Shown here piece after piece: positions 7,315 through 15,115 of a stretch of 64,000 nt of DNA. The stretch is from positions 62,001 through 126,000 of the forward strand of contig CAVIJI010000001.1 of the NCBI GenBank assembly GCA_963642885.1, in the 5' to 3' direction. The translations under genes and the position numbers were made by a program. Below the pieces are notes generated by a model. That model saw nothing but the letters and a program-made list of their open reading frames with translations, was not told the DNA's origin and ran no database searches. Within the stretch, counting starts at the first letter, position 1, and each line of letters starts with the position of its first letter. The DNA comes from UMGS1696 sp963642885. Its GTDB lineage: Bacteria; Bacillota; Clostridia; Oscillospirales; CAG-272.

Positions 7315-8609
7315 ATGTATTACCAAAAGGAAATCGAATGTGCCTCACGCGAGCAGATACGTGCNNNNNNNNNNTTGTTAAGACAGTTAAGCGAGTATGG
7401 GACAATTGCGAATATTACAGAAACAAAATGAAGGAAAAAGGGGTTGAATACGGAGATATCAAGTCGGTTGACGATTTGTGGAAGCTCCCGTTCGTAACCA
7501 AGGACGATCTCAGAGAGGCATATCCTTACGGACTTATGTCCGCTCCTCTGTCGGACTGCATAAGAATACATTCGACCTCGGGCACAACCGGCAAAAGAGT
7601 CATAGCTTACTATACGAAAAACGATATCGATCTTTGGGATGACTGCTGTGCGAGAGCTATTGTCGCCGCAGGCGGAACAAAGGAAGATGTTGTACAGGTG
7701 TGCTACGGCTACGGTCTGTTTACGGGAGGCTTCGGTTTACACGGCGGTTCTCAGAAGCTCGGAAGCCTTACTCTTCCGATGTCTTCGGGCAATACCGAAA
7801 GACAGCTTCAGTTCATGACCGACCTCGGTTCCACGATTTTGTGCTGTACACCGTCCTATGCCGCATACCTTGCCGAATCCATCGAAGAAAACGGGCTCAG
7901 AGATAAAATCAAGCTCAAAGCGGGCATATTCGGCGCGGAAGCGTGGACGGAAGAAATGCGCCGCGACATCGAAAATAAGCTCGGACTCAAGGCATACGAT
8001 ATATACGGCTTAACGGAGCTCTCGGGCCCCGGAGTCGCGTACGAATGCTCTGAGCAGACGGGTATGCATATAAACGAAGACCACTTCATAGTGGAAACAA
8101 TAGATCCCGCTACGGGCAAGGTTCTTCCCGTCGGCGAAAAGGGAGAAATAGTATTTACGTCGATAACAAAGGAAGCATTCCCCCTTCTCCGCTACAGAAC
8201 AAAGGATATAGCCATTCTGAAGCAGGAGAAGTGTTCGTGCGGACGTACCTTCGTTAAGATGTCGAAGCCGATGGGCAGAAGCGACGATATGCTCATAATA
8301 AAGGGTGTAAACGTGTTCCCGTCTCAAATCGAAGGCGTTCTTATCCGTCTCGGACTCACATCCAATTATCAGATCATAGTCGACCGCCTCAGCACAACGG
8401 ATTCCATAGAGGTACTCGTTGAAATGACTCCCGAATTATTCGGTGATACGGTAACTCATATAAGCCGTATCGAGGAAGAGGTAACAAACGCACTCAAGTC
8501 CGTGCTCGGCATATTCGCGAAGGTTTCCATAGTCGAGCCGAAATCCATTACACGCAGTGAGGGTAAAGCCGTTCGTGTAATCGACAGACGCAAGCTGTAC
8601 AATAAATAA
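7315..8609 (+). CDS. Phenylacetate-CoA ligase-like adenylate-forming enzyme, interrupted by an assembly gap
   Basis: The enzyme would activate an aryl or related acid via an acyl-adenylate to its CoA thioester. The true start is ATG 7315, with GAAAGG 7 nt upstream, giving MYYQKEIECASREQIRA, a typical PaaK N-terminus. After ten N the family sequence resumes as VKTVKRVWDN but in another frame, so the gap length is wrong (see findings). Later motifs: P-loop HSTSGTTGKR, DIYGLTE, YRTKDIA and GRSDDMLIIKGVNVFP, all standard for this family; expected length about 433 residues. It precedes an ACT-domain gene, a pairing common in anaerobes where the acid is often an aromatic amino-acid product. The exact substrate is unknown. 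Confidence 0.9.
7365..7374. other. Assembly gap (10 N)
   Basis: Ten N inside the PaaK-like gene. Frame continuity requires a true gap length leaving remainder 2 on division by 3, so ten is a placeholder. Confidence 0.98.
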
Positions 8610-8709
8610 AAAAGTAAAAAACGCGGTGCGCGGCGACACATAACGGCACCGTGACGGCACACACATTACGGAAAGCACATTAAAAAATCAGATATCGGAG
8701 GAAGTAAAA

Positions 8710-9117
8710 ATGTCAGTAAAACAGTTATCCGTATTTGCGGAAAACAAAAACGGTTCTCTTTTTGCGATAACGGAGATACTCGCAAAGAACAACATCGACA
8801 TTCGCGCGTTCAGCATTGCGGATACGCAGTCGTACGGCATACTCCGTCTTATTGTGAGCGACCCCAGAGCGGCGGCACTCGCACTTTCACAGGAAGGCAA
8901 AATAGTGAATGTAACGGATGTTGTCGGCGCTCAGATTCCCGACAGCAAGGGCGGTTTGTCGAAGCTTCTCGGAGTAATAAACAAGGCCGACGTGGCTGTC
9001 GAATACCTTTACGCGTTCACATCCACCGAAGAAGGAAAGGCGTTTGTTGTGTTCAGAGTAGAGAACAACGAAGAGGTTGAAAAGCTGCTGTGCGACAACG
9101 GAATAAACGTACTGTAA
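8710..9117 (+). CDS. Tandem ACT-domain protein
   Basis: A 135-residue protein made of two ACT units: residues 1-65 (VKQLSVFAENKNGSLFAITEILAKNN fragment, then ILRLIVSDPRAA) and residues 70-135 (GGLSKLLGVINKADVAVEYLYAF). ACT domains bind amino acids to regulate enzymes. It follows the PaaK-like ligase by 100 nt, has GGAGGAAG before its ATG, and is followed by a terminator. A role as an amino-acid-sensing partner of the ligase is inferred from the frequent pairing of these families. Confidence 0.88.
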   Translation: MSVKQLSVFAENKNGSLFAITEILAKNNIDIRAFSIADTQSYGILRLIVSDPRAAALALSQEGKIVNVTDVVGAQIPDSKGGLSKLLGVINKADVAVEYLYAFTSTEEGKAFVVFRVENNEEVEKLLCDNGINVL

Positions 9118-9135
9118 TAAAAATTTAATAACGGC

Positions 9136-9180
9136 AAGACAGGCGGCACGTGGCTTCTGCTACGGTGCGGCCTGTCTTTT
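9136..9180 (+). terminator. Terminator after the ACT gene
   Basis: AAGACAGGC (9136-9144) pairs with GCCTGTCTT (9170-9178), then TTTTG. Confidence 0.8.
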
Positions 9181-9330
9181 GTCGGCGGATGAACTTCGGC
9201 TTAACAGCGGAGAATACCGCCGCCTCCTCGAGAATGCTTCATACAATGAAGCATTCTCCCAAGTGACAACAAAACCATTGTCGGCGGATGAACTTCGGCT
9301 TATATAGTAAAGAATACCGCCGCATTCTCG
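9181..9330. repeat. Dispersed palindromic repeat, copy A (about 1.5 units)
   Basis: One 99-nt unit plus a half unit. Each unit has stem 1 (CGGCGG 9183-9188 with CCGCCG 9217-9222) and stem 2 (GAGAATGCTTCAT 9230-9242 and ATGAAGCATTCTC 9246-9258 around ACA). The half unit repeats stem 1 (9282-9287 with 9317-9322). Related copies lie at 26680-27017 and 47571-47710. No coding potential; a non-autonomous repetitive element is likely. Confidence 0.8.
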
Positions 9331-9366
9331 GGAAAAACAGAATTTACGCTTTCATCACAATTTCTA

Positions 9367-9395
9367 TTGACAAAGACCGATGTATATTGTACAAT
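9367..9395 (+). promoter_or_regulatory. Promoter of oadB operon
   Basis: TTGACA (9367-9372), 17 nt, TACAAT (9390-9395), upstream of the GTG start at 9445. Confidence 0.87.
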
Positions 9396-9444
9396 AATTG
9401 CACTTATAATTTCAGAATGGCTATTTTGGCTGAAAGGTAAAGAC

Positions 9445-10566
9445 GTGGACATTTTATACAAGAATCTGCTTGATATGGATTTCCGCTACATTATCATGTG
9501 GATAATCGGCGGAGTACTCATTTATCTCGCAATCAAAAAGGACATGGAGCCGACGCTTCTTCTTCCGATAGGCTTCGGAACAATACTCGTAAATCTTCCG
9601 AACTCCGGCGCGATAACCCAGACGCTCTCAAACGGAACGGTAGAGGAAGGCGCACTGACTACACTGTTCGATATGGGCATAGCCAACGAGCTGTTCCCGC
9701 TGATATTGTTTATCGGCATAGGCGCGATGATAGACTTCGGACCTCTGCTTTCGAATCCGAAGCTTATGATATTCGGCGCGGCCGCTCAGTTCGGTATATT
9801 CTTCACACTGTGTCTCGCTTCGATCTTCTTCGAACAGAATGACGCGGCGTCAATCGCGATAATCGGCGCGGCGGACGGCCCCACGGCTATTGTCGTTGCG
9901 AATAAGCTGAACTCGCAGTTCCTCGCTCCCATTATGGTGGCGGCATATTCGTACATGGCTCTCGTACCGATAATTCAGCCGCCCGTAATCCGTCTCCTTA
10001 CCACAAAGGAAGAGCGCAAGATTCGCATGGAATACAGCGGACACGAGGTATCGAAGCTCACGAAGATACTTTTCCCGATTATCATTACGGTTGTTGCGGG
10101 ACTTATCGCACCTGCTTCTGTTTCTCTTATCGGTTTCCTTATGTTCGGAAATCTTATCCGCGAGTGCGGCGTGCTCAATTCTCTTTCCGAAACGGCGCAG
10201 AAAGTTCTCGCGAACCTTATAACGATTTTCCTCGGAATAACAATCGCATCGCAGATGAACGCGGAAAAATTCCTTACGTTCAACACGATACTCATTCTTC
10301 TGCTCGGTCTTGTCGCTTTCATATTCGATACGGCAGGCGGCGTGCTTTTCGCTAAATTCCTTAATCTTTTCCTCAAGAAGAAAATCAACCCCATGATAGG
10401 CGCGGCGGGAATTTCGGCATTCCCGATGTCCGGCAGAATCGTACACAAGATGGGACTGAAGGAGGATCCTCAGAACTTCCTTCTCATGCAGTCGATCGGT
10501 GTAAACGTATCCGGACAGATTGCCTCTGTAATAGCGGGCGGCCTTATTTTGAATTTCTTTATGTAA
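9445..10566 (+). CDS. oadB: Beta subunit of a sodium-pumping carboxylic acid decarboxylase (OadB/GcdB/MmdB)
   Basis: A 373-residue polytopic protein that couples decarboxylation of carboxybiotin to sodium export. Family blocks visible: the early LPIGFGTILVNLP, then PLILFIGIGAMIDFGPLLSNP near residue 90, the conserved sodium-site region IAIIGAADGPTAI near residue 140, and SGRIVHKMG with the C-terminal NVSGQIASVIAGG. The GTG start at 9445 is chosen because GAAAGG lies 7 nt upstream and the longer frame would begin inside the promoter. An OadG-like small gene follows. No alpha (carboxyltransferase) or biotin-carrier gene is in the window, so oxaloacetate, glutaconyl-CoA or methylmalonyl-CoA cannot be distinguished. 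Confidence 0.92.
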   Translation: MDILYKNLLDMDFRYIIMWIIGGVLIYLAIKKDMEPTLLLPIGFGTILVNLPNSGAITQTLSNGTVEEGALTTLFDMGIANELFPLILFIGIGAMIDFGPLLSNPKLMIFGAAAQFGIFFTLCLASIFFEQNDAASIAIIGAADGPTAIVVANKLNSQFLAPIMVAAYSYMALVPIIQPPVIRLLTTKEERKIRMEYSGHEVSKLTKILFPIIITVVAGLIAPASVSLIGFLMFGNLIRECGVLNSLSETAQKVLANLITIFLGITIASQMNAEKFLTFNTILILLLGLVAFIFDTAGGVLFAKFLNLFLKKKINPMIGAAGISAFPMSGRIVHKMGLKEDPQNFLLMQSIGVNVSGQIASVIAGGLILNFFM

Positions 10567-10578
10567 CGGAGGAGACAC

Positions 10579-10743
10579 ATGTCTGCATTTTTCGAAAATT
10601 TCACATTTCATCCCGAAATGTTTATCTCGAACCTTAAATACATGGGACTCGGAATGCTCTGCATACTCATAGTAATGGGAATAATAATTCTTCTCACGAT
10701 GCTTCTCGAAAAGGTATCCGTGAAGAAAAACGACGATAAATAA
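10579..10743 (+). CDS. OadG-like small membrane subunit
   Basis: A 54-residue protein, start MSAFFENFTFHPEMF, with one transmembrane helix (about residues 21-43: KYMGLGMLCILIVMGIIILL) and a lysine-rich tail. Gene position directly after oadB (12 nt gap, GGAGGAGA ribosome site) and the MGLGM-type helix start match the gamma/delta small subunits of sodium-pumping decarboxylases, which anchor the soluble alpha subunit. It lacks the longer C-terminal tail of classical OadG, so the call is by size, topology and context. Confidence 0.7.
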   Translation: MSAFFENFTFHPEMFISNLKYMGLGMLCILIVMGIIILLTMLLEKVSVKKNDDK

Positions 10744-10750
10744 AAGTAAA

Positions 10751-12079
10751 ATGGATAATGCCCGCAAAAAGAACTCATTGTCGCCCGCAGGTGTGATTGC
10801 CGTCGGCTTTCTCTGTGTTATTGCCGTCGGAGCGCTGCTTCTTTCGCTGCCGATTTCGCACAGCGGTAAGGTGAAGGTCGGTTTTCTCGACGCACTTTTT
10901 TCGGCGGTTTCCGCCGTTTGCGTGACGGGACTCGTGACGGTCGATACGGGGGCGGCGTACTCGATGTTCGGACAGGTTGTGATTGCCCTGCTTCTGCAGA
11001 TCGGAGGTCTGGGAATCACATCCATAGGGGCGGGATTTGTCGCTCTGCTCGGCGGAAAGCTGTCAACGAGAGACAACTCTATCGTCCGTGAGGCTCTTAA
11101 TTATCCTACATACAGCGGCATCGGAAGGTTAATTCGTTCCGTTATGGTGCTTGATTTCTCGATCGAAGCGATAGGAGCATTCCTGTCGTTTTTCGTGTTT
11201 GTCGGGGATTATCCCGTCGGTACGGCTGTCTGGTATTCGGTGTTCCACTCCGTGGCGGCGTTCAATAACGGAGGCTTTGACGTCCTCGGCCGCGGAGATT
11301 CGGTCGGTATTTATACCGACAACGTGTGGTTTAATGTCGTAACCTGCCTGCTCATTATTCTCGGCGGACTCGGCTTTCTCGTGATGCGCGAGCTTATCGG
11401 AATGCTGACGGCGAAGATACGCGGCGACAAGGTCGGAAAGCTCTCGCTTCACGCAAAAACGGTGCTTATGATGACGGGAATACTTATTTTCGGCGGAACG
11501 GCGGCGATTAAGCTGACGGAGGGAGACGGAATATCCGTTATGGGTGCGTTCTTCGCGAGCGTTACCGCGCGTACCGCCGGCTTTGCCACATATCCGCTCG
11601 GCGGATTTTCGTCGGCGGGAATACTCGTGATGTGTGTGCTCATGGTGATAGGAGCATCTCCCGGTTCGACAGGCGGCGGAATCAAGACCACGACTGCTTT
11701 GGTGTTCGTAAAACGTCTTATTTCGGTAATTACCGGACGTGAGGCACGTGTATTCAAGCGTAAAATCAAGGATGAAGCGATGGACAAGGCGTTTATTATA
11801 GTTTCTCTGTCGCTTATGTGGATACTGCTTCAGACAATGCTCATATCCGTGCTCGAGCCGGAATTCACACTCGAGGCTGTATTGTTCGAGCAGGTGTCGG
11901 CGTTCAGCACGACGGGCCTGACGACGGGAATAACGAGTTTGCTGTCCGTTCCGTCAAAGCTCATACTTATTCTGACTATGTATGTGGGACGTCTCGGCCC
12001 TCTTACGATTGCGACACTGTGGAGCAGAAAAAAGCCCAGTCCCGTATCACGTCCCGAAGGGGATATTCCCATAGGCTGA
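10751..12079 (+). CDS. ktrB: KtrB/TrkH-type potassium uptake channel subunit
   Basis: A 442-residue potassium translocating subunit with four pore repeats, each with its filter glycine: VCVTGLVT (about residue 57), FNNGGFD (about 176), RTAGFAT (about 276) and FSTTGLTT (about 385). The length and short N-terminus fit the KtrB branch more than TrkH. It starts 7 nt after the small OadG-like gene and may share its transcript, which would join potassium uptake to the sodium pump. Its KtrA partner lies one gene downstream, separated by a sialidase-fold gene. A ribosome site is weak (AAATAAAAGT). Confidence 0.92.
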   Translation: MDNARKKNSLSPAGVIAVGFLCVIAVGALLLSLPISHSGKVKVGFLDALFSAVSAVCVTGLVTVDTGAAYSMFGQVVIALLLQIGGLGITSIGAGFVALLGGKLSTRDNSIVREALNYPTYSGIGRLIRSVMVLDFSIEAIGAFLSFFVFVGDYPVGTAVWYSVFHSVAAFNNGGFDVLGRGDSVGIYTDNVWFNVVTCLLIILGGLGFLVMRELIGMLTAKIRGDKVGKLSLHAKTVLMMTGILIFGGTAAIKLTEGDGISVMGAFFASVTARTAGFATYPLGGFSSAGILVMCVLMVIGASPGSTGGGIKTTTALVFVKRLISVITGREARVFKRKIKDEAMDKAFIIVSLSLMWILLQTMLISVLEPEFTLEAVLFEQVSAFSTTGLTTGITSLLSVPSKLILILTMYVGRLGPLTIATLWSRKKPSPVSRPEGDIPIG

Positions 12080-12109
12080 TTCACGACTTAGAGGAAAGGC
12101 GGTGTTTGT

Positions 12110-13195
12110 ATGAAAATAAAGGTTTTGTCCAAAAAAATCATATGCGACAACAACGACAGTATCCATAATTATTTCGGCTGGCCGACCGTGGCGCGTCTGC
12201 ATGACGGAAGACTTGCCATGACCGCATCGGGCTTCCGTCTTGCGCACTTATGCCCGTTCGGAAAAGCGGTAATATCATACAGCGAGGATGAAGGCGGAAC
12301 ATGGACACGCCCTGCCGCCGTGATAGACACCCCGCTCGATGACCGCGACGGAGGCATTACGGCTTTCGGTGAAAACGATGTTATAGTAACGAGCTTCAAC
12401 AACGATATAGGTGCACAGAGAAAATGGGCCGCAGGCAACGAAAAATACAAAGCGTATATAAACAGCTATCTTGACGCGGTCGAGAAAAACGTGAACCGGA
12501 AAAAATATCTCGGTTCTACCTATCGGATAAGCCACGACGACGGCAGAACCTTCGGAGAGCTCATGCTCATGCCCGTGACATGTCCGCATGGCCCCGCGGC
12601 TATGCCCGACGGAAGCCTGCTTTACGTCGGACGGAAATTTTCGATGAACGATGATTTCAGAGACGGAGAGAAGCATTTGAGCTGTTACCGCCTGTTTGCG
12701 GACGGCAGCTATGAATTACTGAGTGAAATAGAGAACGTCGGCACGGGACTTATGAGCTGTGAACCGCATGCGGTTGTCTTAAAAAACGGAAAGATTGTCG
12801 TGCATATCAGAGTTCAGGCGGACGGTGTGTTTACCGTATACCAATGCGAGTCGTACGACGGCGGAAAGAGCTTTACCGTCCCTCACAGACTTCTTTCGGA
12901 AAACGGGGGCTCGCCCGCGCATATCATAGACGATAACGGCACGCTTATATCCGTATACGGGTACAGATGCAAGCCGTACGGAATACGTGCGATGTTCAGC
13001 TTTGACGACGGCGAAACGTGGGATACCGACAATGTGATTCTCGACGGCGAGGTCAGCGCCGACCTCGGCTATCCGTCGTCCGTTGTGCTGAGTGACGGAA
13101 GCATACTTACGGTGTTCTATACGCATCCCGATGAAGAGTCTCCCGCGGTGATAACGCAGGTCAACTGGACGTACAAAACGGAGATTACGCGATGA
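12110..13195 (+). CDS. Cytoplasmic sialidase-fold (Asp-box) protein
   Basis: A 361-residue beta-propeller-type protein. Four Asp boxes are visible: SEDEGGTW (about residue 58), SHDDGRTF (about 142), SYDGGKSF (about 240) and SFDDGETW (about 292). No signal peptide is present. This is the exo-alpha-sialidase/BNR-repeat fold, but the arginine triad of true GH33 sialidases cannot be assigned by eye, so enzyme activity is uncertain. AAAGGCGG precedes the ATG, and its stop overlaps the ktrA start by ATGA, so it is translated within the potassium-uptake operon. Confidence 0.8.
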   Translation: MKIKVLSKKIICDNNDSIHNYFGWPTVARLHDGRLAMTASGFRLAHLCPFGKAVISYSEDEGGTWTRPAAVIDTPLDDRDGGITAFGENDVIVTSFNNDIGAQRKWAAGNEKYKAYINSYLDAVEKNVNRKKYLGSTYRISHDDGRTFGELMLMPVTCPHGPAAMPDGSLLYVGRKFSMNDDFRDGEKHLSCYRLFADGSYELLSEIENVGTGLMSCEPHAVVLKNGKIVVHIRVQADGVFTVYQCESYDGGKSFTVPHRLLSENGGSPAHIIDDNGTLISVYGYRCKPYGIRAMFSFDDGETWDTDNVILDGEVSADLGYPSSVVLSDGSILTVFYTHPDEESPAVITQVNWTYKTEITR

Positions 13196-13878
13196 AGAAA
13201 AATCAAAAGAAAAACGGCGGTGAGCTGTACGCGATTGTGGGCCTCGGACGCTTCGGCATGGCTCTCGCGCGGGAGCTTGCCTCAAAGGGGAAAAATCTGC
13301 TTGTCCTGGACTATGACAGAGAAAAGGTAAACGAGGCTCTCGAGTTTACCGACAACGCGTTTGTCGTCAGCTCTCTGTCGACGGACAGTCTCGAGGAAAC
13401 GGGTATGGCAGAGGCCGATGTGGCGATTGTCTGCATAGGCGAAAAAATAGACGTAAGCATTCTCGCGACTTTGAATATCATAAAGCTCGGAGTCAAGCGT
13501 GTCATAGCGAAAGCGACAAGTGAGGAGCAGGGAGACGTGCTGAAGCTTCTCGGAGCGGAGGTTGTCTATCCCGAGCACGATATGGCTCTCAGACTTGCCG
13601 CGAAGCTGGTGTCGCCGCACATACTCGAATACATAAGTCTGAGCGACTCCGTTGATATCATGGAAATACGCATGACCGACGTGATAGACGGAGTGACGAT
13701 TATCGATTCGGGAATACGTGCGAAATTCGGCCTGAATATAATAGCGCTCAGGCATGACGGAATGATGACAACGGACATACGCCCTACCGCAAAGCTGATT
13801 GCGGGAGACACTATTACCGTAATAGGAAATAAGGAAAACATAGCGAAGCTCGAGGCATATCTCGGTTCGGACAGATAA
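13192..13878 (+). CDS. ktrA: KtrA/TrkA-type RCK regulatory subunit
   Basis: A 228-residue cytoplasmic RCK protein that gates the KtrB channel by binding nucleotides. The N-terminal Rossmann domain has GLGRFGMALARELASKG (residues 17-33) with an acidic LDYD at the end of strand 2; residues about 140-225 form the TrkA-C domain (VDIMEIRMTDVIDG onwards). One RCK unit, as in KtrA rather than two-unit TrkA. The start overlaps the preceding sialidase-fold gene by 4 nt. Confidence 0.93.
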   Translation: MKKNQKKNGGELYAIVGLGRFGMALARELASKGKNLLVLDYDREKVNEALEFTDNAFVVSSLSTDSLEETGMAEADVAIVCIGEKIDVSILATLNIIKLGVKRVIAKATSEEQGDVLKLLGAEVVYPEHDMALRLAAKLVSPHILEYISLSDSVDIMEIRMTDVIDGVTIIDSGIRAKFGLNIIALRHDGMMTTDIRPTAKLIAGDTITVIGNKENIAKLEAYLGSDR

Positions 13879-13892
13879 ACGGAGGTGCGGCC

Positions 13893-14969
13893 TTGAAAAT
13901 AAGAAGAATACTCGACCTTCCGCCGACGGAGGGCAATCCCCGCAACAGCGAGGGCTCGTTTCTTCGCCTTAACGACGGAAGAATAGTGTACGCGTATTCA
14001 CGCTACAGCGGAACAAGCTCAAGTGACGGCGCGTACTGTGAAATAGCGATGATTTACTCGGATGACGGCGGAGAGACGTTTTCCGCACCGAAAATCTCGG
14101 TAAGACCCGACAGAGCAAGGGACGAAACAAACTGCATGAGCGTGTCGCTTCTTGAACTGCCGAACGGCGAGAGCGGACTGTTTTATCTCGTAAAGCATGT
14201 GGGAATGTGGTCGGAGGTAATTCTGCGCCGAAGCAACGACGGCTTTGAGACTCTCGGCGAGGAAATACGGTGTGCTCCCGAAAAATTCGGAGACTATTAT
14301 GTCGTGAACAACGACAGAGTGTTGAAAACCGAAAACGGAACTCTTATTCTGCCCGTGGCACTGCACCGCTCGGCGATGAACCGCTACGGCTTCGGGGAAA
14401 GCGTGGACTCACGCGCGATAGCGGAGTTTTTCGCCTCGTATGACGGAGGCTTTACGTGGAAAAGAATATCGGACTCGATTTCAATCCCCGCGGCGTACTC
14501 GTCGGCGGGACTGCAGGAGCCGGGAGTTACAGAGCTCTGCGGAGGAACACTGTATTCGTATTTCAGAACCGACCTCGGCAGACATTACGAAAGCGTGTCG
14601 ATTGACGGTGGACGTAACTGGTTCACTCCTCAGCCGTCGAGATTCACGGGTCCGTGCTCGCCGCTCCACATAAAGCGCAATCCGTATACGGGTGAGTACT
14701 TTGCCGTATGGAATCCCGTGTCCCCGTCGATTACCGCGGCAAAGGATTGGTGTCATCAGCGCACCCCCCTTGTCATGGCAAGATCACGTGACGGTGTAAA
14801 CTTCTCGTATCCCGAGATTATCGAAGGTGACGAGAGGGCGGGATACTGCTACCCCGCACTGTATTTCCTGTCGGAAAACGAAGCGATTATGTCGTATTGC
14901 GCGGGAGAGGACAGCAAGGGAGACAGCTCGTGCCTCGTGAGAACGAGAATAGTGAAGCTCGAGCTGTGA
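13893..14969 (+). CDS. Second cytoplasmic sialidase-fold (Asp-box) protein
   Basis: A 358-residue Asp-box protein with SDDGGETF (about residue 56), SYDGGFTW (about 189), SIDGGRNW (about 245) and SRDGVNF (about 310). It starts with TTG after GGAGGTG (spacing 6) and lies 14 nt after ktrA. There is no signal peptide. It resembles the BNR/exo-alpha-sialidase-like hydrolases of gut bacteria, more closely than the gene at 12110, with RNSEGSFLRLNDGRIV as N-terminal block. Substrate unknown; an intracellular role on imported sialosides or a related sugar is inference. Confidence 0.8.
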   Translation: MKIRRILDLPPTEGNPRNSEGSFLRLNDGRIVYAYSRYSGTSSSDGAYCEIAMIYSDDGGETFSAPKISVRPDRARDETNCMSVSLLELPNGESGLFYLVKHVGMWSEVILRRSNDGFETLGEEIRCAPEKFGDYYVVNNDRVLKTENGTLILPVALHRSAMNRYGFGESVDSRAIAEFFASYDGGFTWKRISDSISIPAAYSSAGLQEPGVTELCGGTLYSYFRTDLGRHYESVSIDGGRNWFTPQPSRFTGPCSPLHIKRNPYTGEYFAVWNPVSPSITAAKDWCHQRTPLVMARSRDGVNFSYPEIIEGDERAGYCYPALYFLSENEAIMSYCAGEDSKGDSSCLVRTRIVKLEL

Positions 14970-15115
14970 AAAGAACGGCTATAAAACATCGAAAAAATAT
15001 ATATTATACGGAACTTTTAAATACCGAGCGGCGTCTAATCGCACATCCGAAACCGATGGGTATTTGAGTTAATAAATCCGAAAAACCAAACGGAAAAAAG
15101 AAGGAAGGAAACAAA

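Noticed and set aside
9367..9444. Longer N-terminus for OadB
   Set aside because: The extension starts at the -35 box of the promoter; the GTG at 9445 has a ribosome site.
9850..11076. Long minus-strand frame of 408 residues opposite oadB and ktrB
   Set aside because: Antisense to two well-supported genes, with Arg/Ser/Tyr-rich low-quality composition and no ribosome site.
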